From contig NZ_VTSR01000005.1 in NCBI RefSeq assembly GCF_008329715.1, forward strand, positions 1 to 64,000: 64,000 bases of DNA. Direction: 5' to 3'. Under the pieces are notes generated by a model, which did no database searches, was not told where the DNA came from, and worked only from the letters and a program-made list of their open reading frames with translations. Each line of letters begins with the position of its first letter. The stretch's first letter is position 1. The position numbers and the translations under genes are program-made. Below, piece after piece: positions 44,999 to 53,982 of the stretch. This stretch comes from Gimesia chilikensis. GTDB lineage: Bacteria > Planctomycetota > Planctomycetia > Planctomycetales > Planctomycetaceae.

Positions 44999-45526
44999 AT
45001 GAATGAAGTTATCGTCAACAATGAGTTCTTTCAGCTGCTGTTACAGCATCAGGGGCCCTTACACGCCTACGTACTTTCCCTGGTAGGTAATACTACTGAT
45101 GCCCGAGATTTACTGCAGGACATCAATCAGTGTCTGCTCGAAAAACGGGACACCTTCACCCCGGACAGTAATTTCCTGGCCTGGTCTCGCAAAGTTGCTT
45201 TTTACAAGATCCAGTCATACTGGCGTGACAAACACCGTAGCCGCCTGCTGTTCGACGACGAGTTACTCAACAGCATGTCCGAGACCATCGACAGCCTGCC
45301 CGATCTATATAACGAGCAGATCGAAGCCCTCAAATCTTGTATCAACCACCTGCCTGCTGAGAAACAGACCATGATGCAACAACGCTACGGGCAATTCATG
45401 CCTCTCAAACAAATTGCTGACTACTGGGGAAAATCGGAAAAAGCGATCAGCGTCATGCTCTTGCGGATACGCTTGCGGCTTCAGGATTGCATCCAGAAAA
45501 CACTCTCTGCAAGGCCCCGCATCTGA
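44999..45526 (+). CDS. ECF sigma factor of a surface-protein cluster
   Basis: A 175-residue sigma factor of the type common in planctomycetes. Region 2 is seen in LHAYVLSLVGNTTDARDLLQ, then WSRKVAFYKIQSYWRD. Region 4 is HLPAEKQTMMQQRY followed by KQIADYWGKSEKAISVML and a basic end. The FecR-domain gene follows with a one-base overlap (TGATG), so the two are translated together. It probably controls its own operon and the DUF1559/lipoprotein genes after it, by analogy with sigma/FecR pairs. Confidence 0.9.
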   Translation: MNEVIVNNEFFQLLLQHQGPLHAYVLSLVGNTTDARDLLQDINQCLLEKRDTFTPDSNFLAWSRKVAFYKIQSYWRDKHRSRLLFDDELLNSMSETIDSLPDLYNEQIEALKSCINHLPAEKQTMMQQRYGQFMPLKQIADYWGKSEKAISVMLLRIRLRLQDCIQKTLSARPRI

Positions 45527-46893
45527 TGATCTCTGAAAACACTTCGAACTGGGAAGACCCCCTGCCTCGGCTGGTCGCTTTGTATTTCGATCAGCGGTTG
45601 GATGAGTCCGAACTGCAGCAGTTGCAGGCGCGACTGAAAACGGACCCGGACGCAAGAGTCTTTTTCGCTCAGTTTTCGATCCTGCAGACTCAGCTGGAAT
45701 GGGTCTGCACCGACTCAGTCTCACCACGAGAAATGACTCATATTCCGGCCTCCTATCATACCAGGGCGCGTAACTGGAATCTGATTCTCTATATCTCATG
45801 CTGTATCTGCCTGGCGATCGGCGGACTGTTTTTCATGTATCTGACAACTCCCGTCGCTCACGTTTATCCAACCGCTGACAGCCACTGGGAATCCGGTTTG
45901 ATCGCAGATGAGGAAACGCTGCTTTCAGGTTCGCGCAGACAGCTGTCGAGAGGTGCCATTGAAATTCGCTTCACTTCCGGATCGATCGTTAACCTGCAGG
46001 CACCAGCGCTGTTTACAATCCAGGGATCGAATGCGGTCTTTCTGGAAGCGGGAAAGCTGGTTGCCGACATCCCTGAAGCAGGACATGGCTTTACCGTGGA
46101 AACACAGTCTGGTCAGATCGTGGATCTTGGCACATCTTTTTCCGTAAACGTAGAAGCGGACCGAAACACGGAAGTCAAAGTCTATCGGGGGAAAGTCCAG
46201 GTCGCTGGTACAACAGATTCGCAAACTCCGCTCGAACTGTCAGCCAACCAGGCGGTGGAGATCGACTCCATATCCAGGTTAATCCTGCCCCGGGACTATA
46301 CCAGCAGCGATTTCATCCCACTGATTGCCCGCGATTACAGCGTAGACAGTTTCAGCGAAAATGTTGTGTTTCAGGAACAGTTTCCGGATCAGATCGCCCG
46401 GGGAGAGTTTCAGCTTCTTGAACGAGATGGCACAGTCTTTCTCTTTCCCGAACTGAGAGAGATCCAACTCTACAATAACCTCAATGTCTCCATCAGCCAG
46501 CCTGGCAGCTACTGGTCCTACGAGCAGATAGAAACGGATACCGATTTTATCCCGCGGGGAATGAAAGTCGACTGCTACCGACTCTATTACGATCCAGCCA
46601 GCAACAAGAATGACATGCTGCCGGTAGAAGGCACGATTCACTTTCATCAGCCTGTGTTGGGAATGATTACCACCAGAAACCGGCTGCTGGAAACCGACCA
46701 CATTCTCAATCCCCTTTGCCAGGGAGGCAACTGCCCTCAGATTAAACACCAGGAAATCGAAACCCGAGTATCAGAGGATGGCAGCCGCCAGGACATCATT
46801 ACACTCTCCGAAGACCGCAAAACGCTCAACTTCAAACTATTCACAGGTACAAACTACATCGATGAATTCAGGGTGCTGGTTGCAGCTCCCTAG
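45526..46893 (+). CDS. FecR-domain anti-sigma-like membrane protein
   Basis: A roughly 455-residue protein. The ATG at 45526 overlaps the sigma stop. The N-terminal cytoplasmic helix region (LPRLVALYFDQRLDESELQQL) is the probable sigma-binding part; a membrane segment (ILYISCCICLAIGGLFFMYL) follows at about 85-108. Then comes a FecR domain (SRGAIEIRFTSGSIVNLQAPA, AGHGFTVETQSGQIVDLGTS, VKVYRGKVQV) to about 260, and a 200-residue C-terminal region of unknown fold. FecR proteins relay an outside signal to the sigma factor. The ligand is unknown. Confidence 0.9.
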   Translation: MISENTSNWEDPLPRLVALYFDQRLDESELQQLQARLKTDPDARVFFAQFSILQTQLEWVCTDSVSPREMTHIPASYHTRARNWNLILYISCCICLAIGGLFFMYLTTPVAHVYPTADSHWESGLIADEETLLSGSRRQLSRGAIEIRFTSGSIVNLQAPALFTIQGSNAVFLEAGKLVADIPEAGHGFTVETQSGQIVDLGTSFSVNVEADRNTEVKVYRGKVQVAGTTDSQTPLELSANQAVEIDSISRLILPRDYTSSDFIPLIARDYSVDSFSENVVFQEQFPDQIARGEFQLLERDGTVFLFPELREIQLYNNLNVSISQPGSYWSYEQIETDTDFIPRGMKVDCYRLYYDPASNKNDMLPVEGTIHFHQPVLGMITTRNRLLETDHILNPLCQGGNCPQIKHQEIETRVSEDGSRQDIITLSEDRKTLNFKLFTGTNYIDEFRVLVAAP

Positions 46894-47020
46894 CCTCTGC
46901 GCAATGCGCTAGTTTTCACAGTCATCCCGGGTCGGCTATATCCATATTTTCACCAGTGAGCTGAGACTGTGAATTGCCATACCGAGTTGTTATCTACTTC
47001 ATTATTCAAAGGAGTTTATT

Positions 47021-48058
47021 ATGAAACCTGATCGTTCTGCTAAATACGTTCGAGGCTTCACATTAATTGAGTTACTCGTTGTAATCGCGATTATTGCCAT
47101 TTTAATTGCCTTACTGCTGCCTGCAGTTCAACAGGCTCGCGAAGCGGCGCGACGCTCGCAGTGCAAAAACAACCTCAAACAGTTCGGTCTGGCGATGCAC
47201 AACTATGCCGACACGCATAGTGTGCTGCCCTGCCTGAAGGGAGGCGCAGGCGGAGATGTATCCGGTGCAGGACTGTTAGACACCGGAACGGGCAACCGTA
47301 GCTGGATGAGCGGCATTGTCTTTCTGCTTCCCTTCCTCGACCAGGCGCCTCTGTGGAACCAGATCTCGAGTCTACCCGGTCAGGGAGGCCGACCGAATGA
47401 TCCCAATTCGTTTCCACAACCTCATCTGGCTCTCATGCTCTGCCCCTCCTCACCGGTGCCACCACGTGCAGAAGGTGGACTGGCACCTCGCAGCTACTGC
47501 TTGAGCGTAGGGGACACCATCAATGACAACATCTCATCCAAGAATCCCCGCGGACCTTTCGGCTGGCTCTCAGACACCCGGATGCGTGATTTTCTGGATG
47601 GCACCAGTAATACCATACTGATGGCAGAACGAGAACTGGGAGGCACCGGATCCTTTCTGGGGCGTGCTGCCGCTTCCATCTCCAACCTGGACACGAACCC
47701 CGCAGCCTGCCTGGGTACGATTTCAGGGAACACCTATAACGTCACCATGGACGGTCATCGGATGGGTCAGCGCTGGGCCATCGGATATCCGTTTTACTCC
47801 GGGATCACCACGGTACTTCCGCCGAACAGTCCTTCCTGCTCTTCGAGCGGACACCAGGGATGGGGCATCTATTCTGCCAGTAGCTTACACACCGGAGGCT
47901 GCCATGTGCTGATGGGCGATGGTGCGGTACGCTTTGTCAGTGAAAATATCGATTCCGGTTTCCCCTCTGATCCACAGGTTACGACCGGTCCCAGTCCCTA
48001 CGGTGTCTGGGGGGCGTTAGGAACCATGAGTGGATCGGAAACCATCGGAGAGTTTTAA
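47021..48058 (+). CDS. DUF1559 pilin-like protein
   Basis: A 345-residue DUF1559 protein. aaggag precedes the ATG. A short basic leader, cleavage [12 protein letters not shown] and the hydrophobic helix are followed by [20 protein letters not shown]. Conserved segments include [14 protein letters not shown] and CHVLMGDGAVRFVSENIDSG, ending in GEF. It is less like the 10300/11736 pair than those are to each other, for example in the Gly-rich stretch before NNISSKNP. It lies 127 bases after the FecR gene, so it may be the target of the sigma/FecR system. Confidence 0.92.
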   Translation: MKPDRSAKYVRGFTLIELLVVIAIIAILIALLLPAVQQAREAARRSQCKNNLKQFGLAMHNYADTHSVLPCLKGGAGGDVSGAGLLDTGTGNRSWMSGIVFLLPFLDQAPLWNQISSLPGQGGRPNDPNSFPQPHLALMLCPSSPVPPRAEGGLAPRSYCLSVGDTINDNISSKNPRGPFGWLSDTRMRDFLDGTSNTILMAERELGGTGSFLGRAAASISNLDTNPAACLGTISGNTYNVTMDGHRMGQRWAIGYPFYSGITTVLPPNSPSCSSSGHQGWGIYSASSLHTGGCHVLMGDGAVRFVSENIDSGFPSDPQVTTGPSPYGVWGALGTMSGSETIGEF

Positions 48059-48095
48059 ATCTCTACTCAACACAACAAACAGAAAGGATAGCCAT

Positions 48096-48266
48096 ATGAA
48101 TCGCATCTGGAAACAACTCTTACTCAGTCTTACCCTGATCTGCACTGCCGGCCTGACTATCGGTTGTGGTGACGACAGTGGTCCTGCTGATGCTCCGAAA
48201 GAAACGACTCCCGAACCAGGAGACACCACACTTCTGGAACAGAGCCTGTCCGGTCAGATTTCCTGA
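48096..48266 (+). CDS. Small lipoprotein
   Basis: A 56-residue lipoprotein. The start at 48096 (MNRIWKQLLLSLTL) follows agaaagg; a longer frame to 48030 would overlap the previous gene. The signal ends in LTIGC with Cys about residue 23, then GDDSGPADAPKETTPEPG, a flexible acidic/Pro-rich tail. Such short lipoproteins often follow DUF1559 genes in planctomycetes (see also 9476-9886). Function unknown. Confidence 0.8.
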   Translation: MNRIWKQLLLSLTLICTAGLTIGCGDDSGPADAPKETTPEPGDTTLLEQSLSGQIS

Positions 48267-48287
48267 CACTGTTTCAGAATGCTCAAG

Positions 48288-48322
48288 ACGCCTGCCTGAT
48301 TCTAATCCGGCAGGCGTTTTTT
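48288..48322 (+). terminator. Terminator of the sigma/FecR/DUF1559/lipoprotein unit
   Basis: acgcctgcc (48288-48296) pairs with ggcaggcgt (48309-48317), followed by a T-run. Confidence 0.92.
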
Positions 48323-48486
48323 CCTGGAAGTAAGATCGCTGATCGGTTCATACAAGTCGGTATGAGAGACCTGTAGAATTGGTGTGTCGCATTCAGAGCT
48401 GTCAAAGCAAGAAAGAGTTCAACCAGCTTGAGCTCTTGTTTGCGGCGGATTCTGTTCTTGAGAATTGGGATTCTTTTCCTTACGAG

Positions 48487-48924
48487 TCAACTGTGGTGAA
48501 TTGTAGATGAGCCAGAAAGTAAATCCCGACTCCCAGATAAAAAAATCAGGTAGCTCAAAACTGAGAACTTGTTTTGGCTCAATAGCAGAATGGCATACAA
48601 CAACAACCAGTGCGCCAAAAATAGGGAAAGCAGCAGATAACTGCCGTACCATGGAACATAGGGAGCGACAGAGTAAAGCTGTTTCAAAGTGCCTCCCAAT
48701 AGCACATTCGAATACAGCAGGTGCTCATCAGGCCCCTTGACCGTTCCATATCCGGAAGCAACCAGCGCCATAACAGGGTCGTCGTTGGTGTCATAAGAGG
48801 GCGTCATCAGCAGAAGTGTCAATCCAAACAACAAGATCACAACACCTGCTGCGCAACGCGCCGGTGACTGGCAGTACCAGTTCAATAGAATGGAGATTCT
48901 GGATTGTTTTTCCTGGGACGACAT
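48487..48924 (-). pseudogene. Truncated, frameshifted paralog of the 590-residue glycan-island membrane protein
   Basis: The 145-residue frame matches the N-terminal part of the product of 54791-56563 nearly block for block: MALVASGYG, GPDEHL, YSNVL, KQLY, VPWYG and FLAHW. After about residue 125 the frame shifts by one base in a run of seven T (on the minus strand), and the homology continues in another frame as FYLGVGIYFLAHLQFTT (compare FYLVVGVYLLTHIQFTT) before ending near 48487. No trace of the remaining 450 or so residues was seen. It is a decayed copy, oriented opposite to its relative. A sequencing error could explain the shift but not the truncation. Confidence 0.85.
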
Positions 48925-49263
48925 CGGCTACCAGTCGAAAGTGAAATAGCAGGAATAACAGAGAATACCCGATACAAAAGAAAAATATATACCAGTTTCA
49001 CTGCGTCGGGTTATAACAATAATTCGGATTAGAGATCTCATGCATCCGAAAAGAACGCCGAAATCCTCTAGAAAAGCCCCCTTGAATAGCAGTAACCTCG
49101 TTAGTCTCACCGTTTCGAATTACGGGGAACCAGCGCTGAGCAAATGGCACTGTTGTTGCTATTTATAGTTCATATTTGACTCAGTTTCGCAAATCATGAT
49201 CGGCCAAGATGATAGTGCATCAGACCTCGCCAGGCGTGATGTACATATTTGGATACATTTTGT
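48925..49263. other. Intergenic region before the glycan island
   Basis: About 340 A/T-rich bases, with no supportable gene, between the decayed membrane-protein copy and the first aminotransferase gene. No JUMPStart-like motif was seen. The promoter of the island is expected here. Confidence 0.45.
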
Positions 49264-50457
49264 ATGGCGTCGTTAATCCCGTTCAACAAACCGTTTTTTG
49301 CTGGTAAAGAACTGCATTATATTGCCCAGGCAGTCACGCTGGGAAATATCTCTGGAGATGGTGATTTTGCGCGGCGCTGTGTGGAGATTATGCAACAGCG
49401 TTTCCACGTTCATAAGATCCTCCTCACACCGTCCTGTACGGCGGCCCTGGAGTTGTCAGCCATGCTGCTGGAGCTTCAGCCTGGCGACGAAGTCATCATG
49501 CCATCCTACACTTTTGTTTCGACGGCCAACGCCTTCGCACGCATGGGAGCGAAACCCGTGTTTGTCGATATCCGTCCCGATACACTCAACATGGATGAAC
49601 GACTGGTCGAGGATGCGATTACCGAAAAGACCAGAGCGATCGTTCCCGTACACTATGCCGGCGTCGGTTGCGAAATGGATCTTATCCTGACAATCGCCGA
49701 CAAATATGGACTGCGTGTGATTGAAGATGCAGCGCAAGGCGTGAACGCCCAATACCAGAACCAGTATCTTGGTTCGCTGGGCGACCTGGGTTGCTACAGT
49801 TTCCATGAAACGAAAAACTTTATCTGTGGTGAAGGAGGCGCAATCTGCCTGAACTCAGAGGAGTTCGTCGACCGGGCACACGTTCTGCGCGATAAAGGAA
49901 CCAATCGGCAGGCATTCTTTCAGGGACTCGTAGATAAATACACCTGGTGCGACATCGGTTCTTCTTTTGTATTAAGCGAATTGAACTGTGCGTTCCTCTA
50001 TGCACAACTGGAAATGTTTGGCGAGATCAATCAGAAACGTCAGCAGATCTATGAGCTCTACAGGCAGAGCCTGCAACCACTCGAAGAAGCTCAGTTACTC
50101 CGTCTGCCCCGAATTCCGGAGGACTGCGTCAGTAATCATCACATGTTTTATGTTCTGCTCCCCAGCAGAGCGGTGCGGGATGGACTGCTGTCTCATTTGA
50201 AACAGCAACAGATTAGTGCCGTCTTCCATTACATTCCCCTGCACACTTCCCCCGTCGGACAGACATGGGGATATCGTGAGGGAGACTTACCTGTGACGGA
50301 ACATTGTGCGGCGTGTTTGCTGCGTCTCCCTTTCTACTATGAAATTTCAGTTGAGGAACAGAAACGAGTTATCAGGGATATTGAACATTATCTGACGGGA
50401 TCGGCCAGACATCTGGAGAAATCAACTCTATTTGAAACGCCCGCGGAAGACTCTTAA
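49264..50457 (+). CDS. wecE: WecE/RffA-type sugar aminotransferase (DegT/DnrJ/EryC1)
   Basis: A 397-residue PLP enzyme that probably transfers an amino group to a dTDP-4-keto-6-deoxyhexose. The start at 49264 (MASLIPFNKPF) is chosen, with a longer ATG at 49249. GDEVIMPSYTFVSTANAFARMG, the cofactor Asp in IEDAAQG and the Schiff-base Lys in SFHETKNFICGEGG (K184) are all as in WecE; the C-terminal VFHYIPLHTSPVG is a further match. WecE makes dTDP-4-amino-4,6-dideoxygalactose in enterobacterial common antigen. The island has an acyltransferase that could modify such a sugar. Genes for the earlier steps (dTDP-glucose) are not in the window. Confidence 0.92.
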   Translation: MASLIPFNKPFFAGKELHYIAQAVTLGNISGDGDFARRCVEIMQQRFHVHKILLTPSCTAALELSAMLLELQPGDEVIMPSYTFVSTANAFARMGAKPVFVDIRPDTLNMDERLVEDAITEKTRAIVPVHYAGVGCEMDLILTIADKYGLRVIEDAAQGVNAQYQNQYLGSLGDLGCYSFHETKNFICGEGGAICLNSEEFVDRAHVLRDKGTNRQAFFQGLVDKYTWCDIGSSFVLSELNCAFLYAQLEMFGEINQKRQQIYELYRQSLQPLEEAQLLRLPRIPEDCVSNHHMFYVLLPSRAVRDGLLSHLKQQQISAVFHYIPLHTSPVGQTWGYREGDLPVTEHCAACLLRLPFYYEISVEEQKRVIRDIEHYLTGSARHLEKSTLFETPAEDS

Positions 50458-50567
50458 CTTTCCCTGTTAATGATGCGCGGTACACACACCAACTTTTCAC
50501 GTAGACAACGTCTTAGTAACGAAAGCAAACACAAAGTTTCAATCCGCCCTGACTAATTGGTGTCGCT

Positions 50568-52151
50568 ATGTTTGAGAAATCCTTGAAGCAAGCAGATGTT
50601 GAGGCACAGGCGATCTGTCTTGGCATGTTCCGTATCTGTTATGCGAGCGTGTTCTTCCTTGAAGTTTGCCATCTGTTTTACTTTCGTCACCTGCTACTGG
50701 ACCCGGTTCCCTTTCTGCAACCTGCACCGGCATTGCTTAATGTGCTGCTGATCGTCTGGCTGGGAACCATTTTGTGTGTCATCGCTGGTTATCGGACGAT
50801 TATCAGTTGCATGTTGAACTATCTGTTTACGGTTATGTTTCTGGGGCTACTATTATATCCACTTTTTGAATATCACGTGGATTATGTCTACATCGGAGTT
50901 AATTTCCTATTAATGCTGATGCCTGTATCAGACCGGCTCTCTCTGGATGCAAAACGAAAACAAAAGAAGAAGCAAAGTAATTACTTGAATCGTGATTATT
51001 CGATTCACATAAGTGCTCTCATCTTCGTGGGAATTGCCCTGGTTTATGCAGATTCGGTTTTCTATAAATTTAAATCTCCCATGTGGCTGAACGGACTGGG
51101 GGTCTGGCTTCCTGCTTCGTTACCTCAAAACTCCTGGTTTACAGTCCCGCAGTTCATTCTGGATCAGAAATGGTTAATGTTAACTCTGGGATATCTCACG
51201 CTCTGTTTTGAAACAGCTTTTCCTTTCCTGATGTGGTGGAAACGCTCTCGACCAGTTCTGTTTGTCATAGGTGTTGGATTACATATTTCGATTGGGATTG
51301 TTTTTCCCATTCCTCTATTTGGCCTGACCTATTTTGCCTTGTATCTGCTGTTAATCCCGCCTTCAATTTGGAAGCGTCTGGATCATTATCTGAAGAAAAC
51401 ACAAGAGGTTCCCATTGCTCTCTCTGAGAGTCTCGATCACAGCTCACAGACAATACCAATATCATGGAGGACCAGAGAACAGATCGCCTTCTTCACAATC
51501 TGCTTTACAGCATTTCTGCAAACCTGTCTGATCATGGGGCGAACGACAGATTTTCCTGAATATTTTCATTCAACAACAGTTAAGCGGGTTGCCAGTCTTG
51601 TATCAGGTACATGTGCTGCAGTTCGCAAAGCCATATATACTCCGAGCCATATTTTACTGGGAATTTCGGATCACCAGGTTTTTGTCGATGATCATTTCAA
51701 GAATTACAATCGACTCTATTCAATCCAGTGCATCGGACCAGAAAATAAAAAACAGTTATTACCCCTCACAAAAGACACTGGAACCACTGGGACATACTCG
51801 ACAGGTCGTGTCTGGGCGCTTTGGTGCTTTCGAGTTAATGGATCAGGCATTCCAAGGAAGGCTTTTGAGAATGGAGTTAAAAAGATAACAGTTTTCTGGG
51901 CTTTTCAGAATAACGTCTCGTTAGACGATGTAGTCTTCGAAATAGAATCACGACCGGTACGCACCCCTGTCCAATGGGAAAAAGGCTATCTGACATCACA
52001 GAAACGTATAAAATGGAGGACTGTAGCCACGGCATCATGGAAGCAAAGGCAGTTTTCTGTCCAAATATCGAGACCGTCGAAACAGAAAGTTTCGGAGACT
52101 GAAAAGAGTGACACAAATGCAATTATGATTGATCGTGGTGGTCCGAAATGA
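50568..52151 (+). CDS. HTTM-domain membrane protein
   Basis: A 527-residue protein with a membrane domain of about eight helices at about 15-310 of the HTTM type (related to vitamin K gamma-carboxylase). Typical are RICYASVFFLE at the start, the charged loop after LLMLMPVSDRLSLDAKRKQKKK, and LHISIGIVFPIPLFGL. A soluble C-terminal domain of about 200 residues follows, with aromatic residues but no recognised motif. Bacterial HTTM proteins are of uncertain function. It overlaps the WbqC gene by four bases (52148-52151). Confidence 0.85.
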   Translation: MFEKSLKQADVEAQAICLGMFRICYASVFFLEVCHLFYFRHLLLDPVPFLQPAPALLNVLLIVWLGTILCVIAGYRTIISCMLNYLFTVMFLGLLLYPLFEYHVDYVYIGVNFLLMLMPVSDRLSLDAKRKQKKKQSNYLNRDYSIHISALIFVGIALVYADSVFYKFKSPMWLNGLGVWLPASLPQNSWFTVPQFILDQKWLMLTLGYLTLCFETAFPFLMWWKRSRPVLFVIGVGLHISIGIVFPIPLFGLTYFALYLLLIPPSIWKRLDHYLKKTQEVPIALSESLDHSSQTIPISWRTREQIAFFTICFTAFLQTCLIMGRTTDFPEYFHSTTVKRVASLVSGTCAAVRKAIYTPSHILLGISDHQVFVDDHFKNYNRLYSIQCIGPENKKQLLPLTKDTGTTGTYSTGRVWALWCFRVNGSGIPRKAFENGVKKITVFWAFQNNVSLDDVVFEIESRPVRTPVQWEKGYLTSQKRIKWRTVATASWKQRQFSVQISRPSKQKVSETEKSDTNAIMIDRGGPK

Positions 52152-52837
52152 ATTGTGTCATCTTACAACCGGCCTTTATCCCATGGAGAGGATATTTTCA
52201 TCTGATCCAGAAAGCAGATGTATTTATATTTTACGACGACGTTCAATTCGACAAACATGGATGGAGAAACCGCAACCGCATCAAAGGCAGCAACGGTTCC
52301 TTCTGGCTGACGATCCCTGTCCTCACGAAAGGTACTACATCACAAGGCATCAAAATAAAAGATGTCATCATTGACAACCAGCAACGCTGGAAACGTAAAC
52401 ATCTGGCTTCGATCGAACAGGCATATTCAAAAGCACCGCACTACAAATCATTTAGAGACGCAATCCAGGAGATTTACTCAATGGATACTGAGTCGATTTC
52501 CAGTTTCACGATCAATGCAGTCATCATGATCAGTGAATTACTTGGGATTTCAGATGTCAGGTTTGTTAAATCATCAGAATTATGCGTCACAGGCGACAAA
52601 ACAGGACGTCTGGTTGAGATTGTAAAAGAAACTGGCGCAGATCACTATATTTCTGGGCCTTCTGCTCGCGAATACATTCAGCAGGACCAATTTCATGAAT
52701 CGGGAATTACCCTGGAATATATGGAGTATAATTATCCTGAGTATGAACAGCTGCATCCACCATATGATCCACAGTTATCCATTCTGGATCTCTTATTCAT
52801 GAAAGGCCAGGATGCTCACAGATATATCTGGGGATAA
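52148..52837 (+). CDS. WbqC-family protein
   Basis: A 229-residue protein of the WbqC family, found in O-antigen and other surface-polysaccharide clusters. The signature is the start MNCVILQPAFIPWRGYFHLI, with FYDDVQFDKHGWRNRNRIK, and later GADHYISGPSAREYI and LEYMEYNYPEY. The fold is related to methyltransferase-like or glycosyl enzymes, but no reaction is established. It is translationally coupled to the HTTM gene (overlap ATGA) and lies just before the glycosyltransferase, which places it in the glycan pathway. Confidence 0.9.
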   Translation: MNCVILQPAFIPWRGYFHLIQKADVFIFYDDVQFDKHGWRNRNRIKGSNGSFWLTIPVLTKGTTSQGIKIKDVIIDNQQRWKRKHLASIEQAYSKAPHYKSFRDAIQEIYSMDTESISSFTINAVIMISELLGISDVRFVKSSELCVTGDKTGRLVEIVKETGADHYISGPSAREYIQQDQFHESGITLEYMEYNYPEYEQLHPPYDPQLSILDLLFMKGQDAHRYIWG

Positions 52838-52956
52838 CACATCCCGTTCAATATTCATCCGCACTACTTATCAAAGTCTGTCGGATCGCAAAGAAAATTA
52901 CGACATCGGGTTTCCACGGCCTGAAATCGAGTTCCATTATTCTGGTTAGAGACCTA

Positions 52957-53898
52957 ATGAGTGAATCTTTAGAATTGTCAATTGTCGTTCCTGTCTATGA
53001 GTCTGCCGAGACACTTCGAGGCCTCTCGGAACGACTCGTTGCTGCTGCATCTCAGATTACTGCCTCTTTTGAAATCATCTTTGTTGATGATGGAAGTCAG
53101 GATAAGTCCTGGCAGGTCCTGTCAGCTCTCATTTCTGAAAACCCTCTAATTATTAAAGGATTACAGCTGATGAGGAACTACGGTCAGCATAATGCGCTGA
53201 TGTGTGGTTTCAAGCATTCCAATGGCAGAATTATTGTAACACTGGACGATGACTTACAAAATCCACCAGAAGAGATGTACCGACTCTATCAATACCTGGA
53301 AGAAACCGGGACAGATGTGTTATATGGTTTACCATTCAGAAGAAATGATGGATCTTTCCGAAAGCTCGCTTCAATACCAATACAGTTTTTTATTCAAAAG
53401 TCGATTGGGTTACCTGGCCCTGTCAGTGCGTATCGCTTGATTCGACGGCCTGTAATAGATGCGATTCTCTGCTATAAATTAAATTTTACATTTATTGACG
53501 GTTTGATCAGTTGGAACACCTCACGAATCTCTTATTTAGAAATCGAACACCAGCCTCGATCACGTGGACGATCTGGATATTCAATCCGCAAATTATTATT
53601 GCATGCATTGAACATTATCACAAATTTCTCAATTTTTCCTCTTCAGATAGCATCCGCAACCGGCCTCGTTACATCACTACTGGGTCTTTCGCTGGGAATA
53701 TTTTATCTGATTCAATACAGCATTAATAATATTTCTGTCCCAGGATATGCTTCGACGATCATTGCAATTTTGACTTTGGGAGGCCTGCAGCTTCTCGCAT
53801 TGGGAATTGTAGGAGAATACGTAGGCCGGGTGCATTTAAACATAAATAGCAAACCTCAATACACGGTACGAGCAAAGAACCTCCGGAATGAGAAGTAA
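52957..53898 (+). CDS. Family 2 glycosyltransferase, polyprenyl-phosphate type
   Basis: A 313-residue GT-A enzyme of the DPM1/ArnC/GtrB kind. The N-terminus SIVVPVYESAETL, EIIFVDDGSQDKSW, MRNYGQHNALMCGF and TLDDDLQNPPEE hold the nucleotide and metal (DDD) sites. Two hydrophobic helices at about 230-250 and 265-285, before a short tail, anchor it. The enzyme should move a sugar from a nucleotide donor onto a lipid carrier such as undecaprenyl phosphate, giving a donor for a membrane transferase such as the 590-residue protein three genes on. Confidence 0.92.
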   Translation: MSESLELSIVVPVYESAETLRGLSERLVAAASQITASFEIIFVDDGSQDKSWQVLSALISENPLIIKGLQLMRNYGQHNALMCGFKHSNGRIIVTLDDDLQNPPEEMYRLYQYLEETGTDVLYGLPFRRNDGSFRKLASIPIQFFIQKSIGLPGPVSAYRLIRRPVIDAILCYKLNFTFIDGLISWNTSRISYLEIEHQPRSRGRSGYSIRKLLLHALNIITNFSIFPLQIASATGLVTSLLGLSLGIFYLIQYSINNISVPGYASTIIAILTLGGLQLLALGIVGEYVGRVHLNINSKPQYTVRAKNLRNEK

Positions 53899-53982
53899 TT
53901 CTCTTTTTCCCACACAGGAAAGCCAGGCCCATTCATTCAATCTATCACACTTATAATCTGAACCAGCCCGGAGGTGATATTG

